From CAZGVW01 sp964529265 (lineage in GTDB: Bacteria > Planctomycetota > Phycisphaerae > Phycisphaerales > UBA1924), in contig CAZGVW010000040.1 of the NCBI GenBank assembly GCA_964529265.1, forward strand, positions 1-41,232: DNA of 41,232 nucleotides. Reading direction: 5' to 3'. Positions 34,401-41,232 of this stretch are shown in pieces; within the stretch, counting starts at the first letter, position 1; every line of letters starts with the position of its first letter. A model generated the notes under the pieces. It searched no databases. It was not told the origin of the DNA and was given only the letters and a program-made list of their open reading frames with translations. A program made the position numbers and the translations under genes.

Positions 34401-35810
34401 TTACCCCGCCCCCGCCTCCGCCGCGGCTTCCGCCCCCAGCCGCTTCCTGTACTCCTCGGCCGAGACCTCCTCGATCTTCGCCTTGGACAGAATCAGGTCC
34501 AGCGCCTTGTGCTCGCGGATCTGCTGCGCCACGCCGTTGATCTGACCCGTCCGGATCAGCTCCGACCGCAACTCCTCCAGCCGCTGCCCGCGGCTGGCGG
34601 CCATCTGCGCCACGCGACCGTTCACCTCAGACTGCGTCACGTTCACGTTGTTGTCCGTGGCGATCTTGTCGAGGATGAAGAACAGCTTCAGCTCCCGCTG
34701 CGCCACCTCGGCCGACGCCGAACGCAACTCCGCCATGTGCTCCTCGATCTTCGCCGCGTCCACGCCGCGGTGCAGCAGCTCGAACCGCCGCCGCGCCAGG
34801 TTCCGCTCCGCCTGCCGCGCCGTGATCCGCTCCGGCAGGTCGAGTGTCGCGCCCTCGAGCAGCTTCCGCGCGATCTGCGCCCGCATCGCCGACTGCTGAT
34901 CGATCAGCACCTTCTGGTTCAGCCGCAGCATGATCGCCTCGCGCAGCCGCTCCTCGCTCTCGATGCCGAACTTCTCGCACAGCCGCTCCACGCTCGCCGG
35001 AATGATCCGGTACACCTCGCTCACGGTGAAGTCGATCGTGATCGGCTTCCCGCGCACCGCCTCGTTCTCGTGGTTCTCGGGGCCCTTCGTCTTCACCGTC
35101 ACCGTCTCGCCCGGCCCCGGCGCGCCGACCTGCTTCGTGAAGTCCGCCACCTTCACGCCGAGGATCATCCCCTCGCCCTTCTTCTCTTTCGTGGGCAACT
35201 GGATGACCGCGCCCTGGATGTTCAGCGCCTCCTCGCCATTGTCCGTCTTCATGACGCCGTGCCCGACGCAGTAATCCCCCGCCTCCGACGCCTCGCGCTT
35301 GTCAAGGTCGCCCTCGTTCGTCTGCAACTGCGTCAGTTCACGATCCACCATCTCGTCCGTCACCTCGACGAGCGGCTTCAGCACCTGCACACCATCCACC
35401 GCCGGCAGTCCGATCTCCGGCGCGACCTCCACCTCCAGCGAAAACGAAAGCGGCTTCGCGCCGCTCAGATCAGCATCCTTCAGTTCCTCACCGCCCTCGG
35501 GGTTGCCGAGCACGCGCAGGTCGTGATCCTTGATCGCCGCCTGATACGCCTCCGCCGTCACCTGCTGCATCACCTCGTCCCGCACCGCCGGGCCGAACCG
35601 CCTCTGCACCAGCGTCCGCGGCGCCCGGCCCGCGCGGAACCCGGGCAGCGCCACGCTCGACGCCAGATCATCCATCTTCGATTCAACCAGTTCCGTGATC
35701 CGCGCCGCCGGAATCTCGAACTTCAGGCGCTTCCGGCACGGGCCGGCGTCCTCGATGCGAACGGTGTGGGCGGGCGCCTCGGCGACGGCGCCTGAGTCTT
35801 TCTTGGCCAT
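34401..35810 (-). CDS. tig: Trigger factor (ribosome-associated chaperone, peptidyl-prolyl isomerase)
   Basis: A 469-residue protein. It binds nascent chains at the ribosome exit. The N-terminal ribosome-binding signature is ALPGFRAGRAPRTLVQRRFG, close to the usual GFRxGKxP. The middle FKBP-like domain is diverged (DYCVGHGVMKTDN onward), and the C-terminal helical chaperone domain follows (LIDQQSAMRAQIARKLLEG to REHKALDLILSKAKIEEVS). The MAKK start is chosen from domain position; GGAGAG lies rather far upstream (about 12 bases). Unlike many genomes, clpP and clpX do not follow. Confidence 0.93.
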   Translation of the reverse strand: MAKKDSGAVAEAPAHTVRIEDAGPCRKRLKFEIPAARITELVESKMDDLASSVALPGFRAGRAPRTLVQRRFGPAVRDEVMQQVTAEAYQAAIKDHDLRVLGNPEGGEELKDADLSGAKPLSFSLEVEVAPEIGLPAVDGVQVLKPLVEVTDEMVDRELTQLQTNEGDLDKREASEAGDYCVGHGVMKTDNGEEALNIQGAVIQLPTKEKKGEGMILGVKVADFTKQVGAPGPGETVTVKTKGPENHENEAVRGKPITIDFTVSEVYRIIPASVERLCEKFGIESEERLREAIMLRLNQKVLIDQQSAMRAQIARKLLEGATLDLPERITARQAERNLARRRFELLHRGVDAAKIEEHMAELRSASAEVAQRELKLFFILDKIATDNNVNVTQSEVNGRVAQMAASRGQRLEELRSELIRTGQINGVAQQIREHKALDLILSKAKIEEVSAEEYRKRLGAEAAAEAGAG

Positions 35811-35981
35811 GATGACGACGGCTCTCCGGGAGGGCGTGCAAGGCCGGCGGACCGGCCCCAGAATCGAGCCCGCGAGGATACACCCCCCCATCCGCCGCCG
35901 CCACCGCAGCCGCCGCAACCCTTTGTTCAGGCGAGGTCTGGGGTCGGTTGGCGCCGCCAGGGTCTGGTGCGGGGTGAACGG

Positions 35982-37286
35982 TCACTCTGCCGCCGCGGCC
36001 ATCCGCTTCTGCCACCGCCGCTCGAAGGCCTCCACCGGCCCGAACTGCCCCTCGAAGATCTCCAGCAGCCGCTCCGGCGGGATCAGCCCCGCCGGCTCCG
36101 ATCGGATCGCCAGCAGGAACTCGCCCAGCGCCCGCCGCTCATAGCGATACAAGTGCGAAACCAGCGCATAGCTCTGCGCATACAGCACATCCACCGTGTC
36201 CTGGTCCCGATCCGGCGGGCGGGTCAGCTGCACCAGCGTGCCGACGTCGATCAGCCGCCCCTCAGCCCGGAAGCGCTCCATCTCCGCCTCCCGCGCCCCC
36301 GACGCCCGGTCCGGCCCGAACGCCGCCTCCGGCTCATCCGTCTCGAACGCCACCGCCAGCCCCTCCGTGATCCAGAACGGGTACTGGTGCGCCCTCGACT
36401 GCGCCCCGCAGTTGAACGCCAGCAGGTGCACCGCTTCGTGAATCGTCTTCGCCTCCGACGCCCGCGCCGCCTCGCTGTTCAGCCGCGTGCGCTCGCGATC
36501 GATGCGGTCCGAGAGTTCCTCCGCCCGCGCCCACAGGTTCTCCGCCTCCACCCGGCCCGATTCATCGCGCGAGCGCTTCATCGACCGCGCGCGCGACTTC
36601 ATCTCGTCCACCGTCCGCTCGTGCGCATCGAGCGCGCCGAACGCCTGAGCGAAGGAAGGCCCCGTCCGGTCGTCGTAGAACACCACCCGGTTCGCCAGCC
36701 CCGCGTAATACCCCGCGATCCACGGCGCCTCAACCCCGTCGTGCGCCCGCGCGAACGCCGTGTACATCGCATGGTCCGCGAACAGCACGCAGATCAGCTT
36801 CCGCTCCGGCGGATGCGCCGGGTGCTCCAGACGATCCATCACGCGGAAGAACTGGTGATACGTTCGCTCCAGCAGCGCGCCGCGCCGCCTCGTCCAGTCC
36901 TTCTCCACGTCCGACAGGATCACGAAGTGCGCCGTTTCCGTCCGGCCGAAGCCCGGCCCGAGCAGCCCGGCCGTCTTCGCGACCTCCGTCTCATCGACGA
37001 CCAGCGGGAAGCCCGGCGTCCGGTGCAGGTCGCGCAGCGCCGTCGCCGCCGCTTCCCGCGTCTGCCCGTTCCCCAGCGCCGTCCGGAACAGCCGGTCCGC
37101 CTGCTCGTAGTCCCCGCGGCTGGCCGCCGACGCGCCCGCCCGCAGCGCCGCCCCGGCGCTCTCCGGCGACGCCGCGATCACCCGGGCCCGCGCCAGTGAC
37201 GGCGCCGCCAGCTCGCTCGCCGACGCCAGCAGCCACCCGGCCGCCACCGCCAGACCGAAAACCATCCCCTCCGCGCGCGGACGCAT
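35982..37286 (-). CDS. Exported DUF1570 protein with HExxH-like motif
   Basis: A 434-residue protein with a perfect AAGGAGG 5 bases before the ATG at 37286. It opens with a signal peptide or membrane anchor (MVFGLAVAAGWLLASA). A tetratricopeptide-like stretch follows (GASAASRGDYEQADRLFRTA). The second half holds TIHEAVHLLAFN, an HExxH motif, and WITEGLAVAFE about 25 residues on, which supplies a possible third Glu ligand. This arrangement matches DUF1570, common in Planctomycetota and thought to be a zinc-peptidase-like family without a known substrate. A long charged helix lies between the halves. Confidence 0.82.
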   Translation of the reverse strand: MRPRAEGMVFGLAVAAGWLLASASELAAPSLARARVIAASPESAGAALRAGASAASRGDYEQADRLFRTALGNGQTREAAATALRDLHRTPGFPLVVDETEVAKTAGLLGPGFGRTETAHFVILSDVEKDWTRRRGALLERTYHQFFRVMDRLEHPAHPPERKLICVLFADHAMYTAFARAHDGVEAPWIAGYYAGLANRVVFYDDRTGPSFAQAFGALDAHERTVDEMKSRARSMKRSRDESGRVEAENLWARAEELSDRIDRERTRLNSEAARASEAKTIHEAVHLLAFNCGAQSRAHQYPFWITEGLAVAFETDEPEAAFGPDRASGAREAEMERFRAEGRLIDVGTLVQLTRPPDRDQDTVDVLYAQSYALVSHLYRYERRALGEFLLAIRSEPAGLIPPERLLEIFEGQFGPVEAFERRWQKRMAAAAE

Positions 37287-37291
37287 CCAGA

Positions 37292-37298
37292 CCTCCTT
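37292..37298 (-). promoter_or_regulatory. Full-consensus ribosome binding site for the DUF1570 gene
   Basis: AAGGAGG on the minus strand, 5 bases before the ATG at 37286. It decides the start among several in-frame candidates further upstream. Confidence 0.8.
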
Positions 37299-37375
37299 GG
37301 ATGGCCCGCAGATCGTCCAACCCGCGCTTCGCCTGAACCCCGCCCGGCCCGCGCCCGCTTCGAGCCGGACATTTC

Positions 37376-37402
37376 CCCCGAATGCCCCGGATGCCCCGGA
37401 TA
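37376..37402. repeat. 9-bp-period repeat, plus-strand unit CCCCGGATG
   Basis: Three units (CCCCGAATG, CCCCGGATG, CCCCGGATA) lie in the divergent intergenic region. On the minus strand the unit reads CATCCGGGG, sharing the TCCGGGG core and 9-bp period with the runs near 26280 and 28350. Confidence 0.7.
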
Positions 37403-37587
37403 GGCAACCCCCGCCGTCCGGTCCGGTCGCGCGGGCGACGCCGCGTGCGCCGAAGACTCGGCCCCCGCGGGCGCCGGAGCCCATACGCTGCGCGCGCAAG
37501 GACCGCGTATGATCCCCCGATCGCTGGTCCACCCTTACACCGCGGCGCCGGTCGCCCGCATCCCGTCAACCGCCGATCTGGATCGCC

Positions 37588-38157
37588 ATGGGAATTGAAG
37601 CCGCCATCACCGCCGAGGGTTTCCTCACCACCCAACTGCAGCGCGTCATCAACTGGTCGCGCCGCAGTTCGCTCTGGCCCATGCCATTCGCCACCGCGTG
37701 CTGCGGCATCGAACTCATGGCCACCGCCTCCAGCCGCTACGACCTCGCCCGCTTCGGCGCCGAGGTCATGCGCTTCAGCCCGCGCCAGAGCGATCTGCTC
37801 ATCGTCGCCGGCCGCGTCGCCGTCAAAATGATGCCCGTCCTCCAGCGCATCTATCAGCAGATGACCGAGCCCCGCTGGGTCATCTCCATGGGCGCCTGCG
37901 CCTCCACCGGCGGCGTCTTCGATACCTACGCCGTCGTCCAGGGCGTCGATCAGTTCATCCCCGTCGATGTCTACGTCCCCGGCTGCCCCCCGCGCCCCGA
38001 AATGCTCATTGAGGGCGTCATGGCCATCCAGCGCCACATCGATAACGAAGGCATCCCGCCCGGCCGCGGCGGCAAGCGCGTCCCCCTCAACATCGCGCTC
38101 GCGCCCACACACGATGTGGCGCCGCAGCCCATCGGCCTCACCGTCGGCGTCAGTTGA
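37588..38157 (+). CDS. nuoB: NADH-quinone oxidoreductase subunit B
   Basis: A 189-residue subunit of the peripheral arm of complex I, which carries the terminal iron-sulfur cluster N2 next to the quinone site. The four ligand cysteines are visible: the pair in TACCGIEL, one in GACASTGG and one in VPGCPPRPE. The length is normal, with a C-terminal tail of about 30 residues past the core. The ATG follows a weak ribosome binding site. No other nuo gene is adjacent, which is unusual, since nuoA-N normally form an operon. Confidence 0.95.
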   Translation: MGIEAAITAEGFLTTQLQRVINWSRRSSLWPMPFATACCGIELMATASSRYDLARFGAEVMRFSPRQSDLLIVAGRVAVKMMPVLQRIYQQMTEPRWVISMGACASTGGVFDTYAVVQGVDQFIPVDVYVPGCPPRPEMLIEGVMAIQRHIDNEGIPPGRGGKRVPLNIALAPTHDVAPQPIGLTVGVS

Positions 38158-38210
38158 GGCGCGCGGCCCGGCCCGCGCCGTTCTGACAGAGAACCAAAGG
38201 AGTGTTCCCC

Positions 38211-38810
38211 ATGCGACGACGCACCCCGGCCCGCGCCGCGGCAGCGACGTTTGTCGCCGCGCTCGCCCTCCTCGCCCTCGCGAACCCCGCCTCCATCGCC
38301 CAAAACGACGCCGAGCCGCGCACGGAAGCCCTCGCGAAGTCGCTCGTCGCCGAAGCCGAGGCTCTCGCCCGCGCCGGCGATCAGGACGCCGCCCTCCTCC
38401 GCGCCCTCACCGCGCTCGCCCTGGATGACGACAGCGAGCCCGCCCGCACCGCCCTCCGCCTCGCCCTCACCGCGGCGCCCGGGGATGATCACCTCAACGA
38501 CGACGACGATGGCGCCGTCGCGCCGGCGTCAACGCCGTCCGCGTCCGGCCTTCGCCTCCGCATCGATCGCCTCGAGCAGCGCCTCCAGCGCACCGAAGCC
38601 GAAGTCGATCAGCAGGAGTCCCGGATCAAGCGCATCGATTCCGCACTCGACGACGACGGCCGCGCCGAGCCCCTCACCCGCCGCCTCGAACTCACGGTTG
38701 ACGACCTGCTGCGCGAAGTCCGCCGCCTCTCCGATGAAGTCAGCCGCTCCGGCCGCGAGATCACCCGCCTTCAATCCGATCTCCGCCGCCTCGAGTCGCG
38801 CGCGCGTTAA
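38211..38810 (+). CDS. Exported coiled-coil protein of unknown function
   Basis: A 199-residue protein. AAAGGAG lies 8 bases before the ATG at 38211, preferred over a GTG at 38202. A signal peptide (RRRTPARAAAATFVAALALLALA) ends near SIAQ. A helical repeat follows (EALARAGDQDAALLRALTALAL, TPR-like), then an acidic stretch DDDD and a long heptad coiled coil (LRLRIDRLEQRLQRTEAEV to RLQSDLRRLES) with a gap near residue 145. It is probably periplasmic. It lies between nuoB and the superoxide dismutase on the same strand. Confidence 0.75.
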   Translation: MRRRTPARAAAATFVAALALLALANPASIAQNDAEPRTEALAKSLVAEAEALARAGDQDAALLRALTALALDDDSEPARTALRLALTAAPGDDHLNDDDDGAVAPASTPSASGLRLRIDRLEQRLQRTEAEVDQQESRIKRIDSALDDDGRAEPLTRRLELTVDDLLREVRRLSDEVSRSGREITRLQSDLRRLESRAR

Positions 38811-38896
38811 GCATCATTCAGAACCCCGCCCGCGTCCGCGGGTAGGATTTGGGAGCACCCTCGTCCGTCGCGCTGTCCGCCGGCGCGCCAACGCAC

Positions 38897-38903
38897 AAGG
38901 AGG
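38897..38903 (+). promoter_or_regulatory. Full-consensus ribosome binding site of the superoxide dismutase gene
   Basis: AAGGAGG, 6 bases before the ATG at 38910, fixes the start so that the twin-arginine leader is part of the product. Confidence 0.8.
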
Positions 38904-38909
38904 ATCACG

Positions 38910-39719
38910 ATGCGCCCCGACACCGAGCAAGCCCCGGTCGCCGCACTTCCCGCTTCTGATACATCCCCCTTCACGCGCCGGCAGGCGATCGTCACGCTCG
39001 GCGCGCTCGGCGCCGCCGCGGCCATCACCCAGTCCGCATGCGCGCAGACCGAGCGCCGAAACCCCGCCGCCGCGCCGGCGCCGATCCCCGGCTGGGATGA
39101 CCGGAAGAATGAGTACGTTCTTCCACCCCTGCCCTACGAGTACGATGCGCTCGTCCCCCACATCGATGCCCAGACGATGCGCATCCACCACGAGAAGCAC
39201 CACGCCGGATACGTCGCCGGCGCCAACAAGGCCCTCGCCGAACTCGCGAAGATCCGCTCCGGCCAGAGCGATGCATCCCTCATCAAGCACTGGTCGCGCG
39301 AACTCTCGTTCAACGCCTCAGGCCACGTGAACCACACGCTCTTCTGGCTCACGATGGCGCCGGAGGGCCGCGGCGGCGGCGGAAAGCCCTCGGGCGAACT
39401 CGCCGAGGCCATCAATCGCGACTTCGGCTCGTTCGAAGCGTTCACGAAGCACTTCAAGGCCGCCGCCGGCGCCGTCGAAGGCGGCGGCTGGGGCTGGCTC
39501 GTCCATGAGCCCGTCTCCGCAACGCTCCAGGTCCTTCAGGCCGAGAAACAGCAGAACCTCACCGTCTGGGGCGTCTCGCCGCTCCTCGGCGTCGATGTCT
39601 GGGAGCACGCCTATTACCTGAAATATCAGAACCGCCGCGCCGAGTACATCGATGCGTTCATGAACGTCATCAACTGGGACGCCGTCGCCGGCCTCTTCGC
39701 CGCGGCCAGGGCGTCCTGA
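38910..39719 (+). CDS. Exported Fe/Mn superoxide dismutase with Tat-type leader
   Basis: A 269-residue protein converting superoxide to oxygen and peroxide. The catalytic domain starts near residue 70 (YVLPPLPYEYDALVPHID). Metal ligands lie in MRIHHEKHH (first His), GHVNHTLFW (second His) and DVWEHAYY (Asp and His). The first 50 residues hold a twin-arginine pattern TRRQAIVTLGALGAAAAI and a Cys in QSACAQ, so Tat export is likely and lipid attachment possible. Most bacterial Fe/Mn enzymes are cytoplasmic and about 200 residues long. The Gly-x-x-x-His sequence near the second ligand favours the Mn type, but metal choice is not certain. Confidence 0.93.
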   Translation: MRPDTEQAPVAALPASDTSPFTRRQAIVTLGALGAAAAITQSACAQTERRNPAAAPAPIPGWDDRKNEYVLPPLPYEYDALVPHIDAQTMRIHHEKHHAGYVAGANKALAELAKIRSGQSDASLIKHWSRELSFNASGHVNHTLFWLTMAPEGRGGGGKPSGELAEAINRDFGSFEAFTKHFKAAAGAVEGGGWGWLVHEPVSATLQVLQAEKQQNLTVWGVSPLLGVDVWEHAYYLKYQNRRAEYIDAFMNVINWDAVAGLFAAARAS

Positions 39720-39725
39720 CCTGCG

Positions 39726-40814
39726 CTAGAACTGCCCCCAGTTCGCCAGCACCACGGCGATGTCCTTGGAGTCAACCTCGCCGTCGCCGTTCAGGTCGCC
39801 GCCCATGTCGCCTGAGCGCCACTGGAGAAGCACGGCGCGCAGGTCGTCCCCGTTCACGATCCCATCAAGGTTGAGATCGCCCGCGCGGAACCGCCGGATC
39901 TGCACGCCAGCCTGCGAGGACACCGTGTTCCCCAGGAAGTCCCGAATATCGTCGCCCACCGTCCGCAGCAGCGCGCCCGCCGCGGCGTTCGTCTCCAGCG
40001 GACTCAGACGGATCCGGATCGAGGCGTCCGAACTGCCCGCGAACTCCGCGTCGATCACCCCGGCGAGCCGCGGTGAAGGCCCGATGCTCCCCGCGTCCGC
40101 CACCTCGAAGTCCACACCGCCCACGTCGCCGATCAGCGTCTGGTTGATGTCGTTCGAATCGTTCCGGTTCGTCAGCGTCCGGTTGAAGAACAGCACCAGC
40201 GTGTCGTGATTCGCCGTCACGCGCACGCCCGTCAACTGCAGCGGTTCGGAGATCGCCTCCATGGTCTGATCCGCCTCGCCCGGCCTGCCGTTGAAGAGCG
40301 CGATCTCCGTCTCCGCCGCCCCGCCCAGAAGCGTGAACGCCTGGATCTGCACGCCTGCGTACACCGCTCCCAGCAGATCCTTCGCCGCCTCGATCCGCGA
40401 CAGCGCCTCGCCGAAACCGGGAACCGCCGCGGCATCCAGCAGAATGTCGATGTTCCCCGACGCCTCGTCGTAGATCACCGTGTTGTTCTCGAACGTGCCC
40501 AGACCCTCCGCGTCGATCGCCTGCGGTGGAACGTCGAGGACATCCTGCACCACCGCTTCGCTCGCTTCATTCGTCGTGAAGAACGCCAGCCGGAAATGCA
40601 CCGCTTCTCCCGCGTCGAGCCCGGACCCCGGCGCGATGTCGAGCTTCACAATGCTCCGCGGCCCAACCGCCTGGTACGACCCGAACGCCGGCTGACGCAC
40701 GAGCAAACCCGTCGCCGCGCCCGCATCGGCGCCGCCCGATGCGCTCGGGGCCTGAACGGCTGCGCCAAGCGAGGCGGCCATCGCGCCGCACACAATGCAA
40801 AAACGCTGACTCAT
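39726..40814 (-). CDS. Exported protein with dockerin-like C-terminus
   Basis: A 362-residue protein. GAGGA lies about 6 bases before the ATG at 40814; the N-terminus (MSQRFCIVCGAMAASLGAAVQA) is a signal peptide. The central part is a beta-rich domain I do not recognise, with motifs such as VRVTANHDTLVLFFNRTLTN and DSNDINQTLIGDVGGVDFEV. The last 60 residues hold two dockerin-type calcium loops, DLNLDGIVNGDDL and DLNGDGEVDSKDI, ending VVLANWGQF. The module differs from the LLGAWG type of the other two proteins but has the same layout. It converges on the superoxide dismutase gene with a 6-bp gap. The function is unknown. Confidence 0.78.
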   Translation of the reverse strand: MSQRFCIVCGAMAASLGAAVQAPSASGGADAGAATGLLVRQPAFGSYQAVGPRSIVKLDIAPGSGLDAGEAVHFRLAFFTTNEASEAVVQDVLDVPPQAIDAEGLGTFENNTVIYDEASGNIDILLDAAAVPGFGEALSRIEAAKDLLGAVYAGVQIQAFTLLGGAAETEIALFNGRPGEADQTMEAISEPLQLTGVRVTANHDTLVLFFNRTLTNRNDSNDINQTLIGDVGGVDFEVADAGSIGPSPRLAGVIDAEFAGSSDASIRIRLSPLETNAAAGALLRTVGDDIRDFLGNTVSSQAGVQIRRFRAGDLNLDGIVNGDDLRAVLLQWRSGDMGGDLNGDGEVDSKDIAVVLANWGQF

Positions 40815-41066
40815 GGTTGTCCTCTTCCGACGGCGGCTCCACCACCTGCTCGCCCCGCCCTCGCCCGGACCGCCTTCACCGAGTGCGGGGTGCATGCAAA
40901 CGACTCTCACCCGCGCGACCATCGCCGCCCCGGGCTCTTTCCCAGCACGTCCACAAATACCGCGCATCCCCTTCCGCCACAAGGGTTTTTCGCGGACCCC
41001 GACTGTCCCGCCGCAAATCAGCCACCTGAGGGGCCTCTCCAGGCGCTCCCAAGCCCCCTTCGGGTG

Positions 41067-41232
41067 TCACCGCGCGCCGGACCGCGGCTGCATGACCAGC
41101 TCCAAAGGCACTTCCTGGCCGTCCCGCAGCACCACCACCGTCACCTTGTCGCCTGGTTTATGGCCCGCCAGCCGCCCCATCATCGCCTGAACATCCGCCA
41201 GTTCCTCGCCGCCCCACCGGATGATCCGGTCG
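41067..41232 (-). CDS. 3' end of a PDZ-domain protein (partial at window edge)
   Basis: The last 54 residues of a gene running out of the window. GDRIIRWGGEELADVQAMM-like sequence (here DRIIRWGGEEL), then KPGDKVTVVVLRDGQEVPLEL, is the carboxylate-binding and final-strand part of a PDZ domain. Exported peptidases of the M28, HtrA and S41 families in Planctomycetota often end like this; which one cannot be told. The stop is at 41067-41069. Confidence 0.75.
   Translation of the reverse strand, partial: DRIIRWGGEELADVQAMMGRLAGHKPGDKVTVVVLRDGQEVPLELVMQPRSGAR

Larger units (their letters stand above)
37287..37587. other. Divergent intergenic region upstream of DUF1570 and nuoB
   Basis: It holds the AAGGAGG site for the DUF1570 gene (37292-37298 on the minus strand) and a 9-bp-period repeat (37376-37402). 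Promoters for the two divergent genes are expected here, but I could not place -10/-35 boxes with confidence. No small gene was seen. Confidence 0.5.

Noticed and set aside
32577..35795. A 1072-codon open frame on the plus strand
   Set aside because: It is antisense to the amidohydrolase and trigger factor, whose motifs are unmistakable; its translation is Arg/Leu/His low complexity.

Overview
The window is high-GC bacterial chromosome, most likely from the Planctomycetota and close to class Phycisphaerae. The main evidence is three exported proteins that end in paired dockerin-like calcium loops closing in LLGAWG-type motifs, one protein with a PEP-CTERM-like tail, a DUF1573 lipoprotein, a DUF1570 protein, and many exported peptidases. 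The lineage call is an inference from these family signatures; no rRNA or tRNA gene was seen.

Layout. 1-360 is G-rich and has no convincing gene. 361-4086 holds two exported proteins (a metalloprotease-like PEP-CTERM protein and a beta-propeller with a dockerin-like tail) separated by a good intrinsic terminator. 4099-7687 holds a sulfotransferase, a Ycf46-like AAA+ ATPase and a TerC membrane protein. 7726-12951 holds an exported S9 peptidase, divergent from a two-gene operon: a DUF1573 lipoprotein and a membrane protein that joins a MauE-like domain to two thioredoxin-like domains. 12976-17527 holds an RsbW-like kinase, guaA, a Doc-family toxin-antitoxin pair and aroB; antitoxin, toxin and aroB overlap end to end. 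17676-20618 holds a ParA ATPase fused to a glycogen-binding (CBM48) domain and an unrecognised partner gene. 20673-26095 is an RND efflux operon on the minus strand (marR, adaptor, permease). 26320-30497 holds clpX, a small membrane protein, a sugar-isomerase-like TIM barrel and queG. 30710-37286 holds a subtilisin with a dockerin-like tail, an exported amidohydrolase, trigger factor and a DUF1570 protein. 37588-41232 holds a solitary nuoB, an exported coiled-coil protein, a Tat-type superoxide dismutase, a third dockerin-like protein and the 3' end of a PDZ-domain gene.

How the genes fit together. Core functions (guaA, aroB, queG, clpX, tig, nuoB) are scattered between genes for secretion, the envelope and stress. 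The least ordinary units are the ParA-CBM48 fusion with its partner, the MauE-thioredoxin-thioredoxin/DUF1573 pair, and the toxin-antitoxin pair chained to aroB. At the scale of the whole window, the plus strand goes from G-rich on the left to C-rich on the right whichever strand is coding, which suggests a replication-strand switch. A 9-bp-period repeat with core TCCGGGG sits at three gene boundaries.
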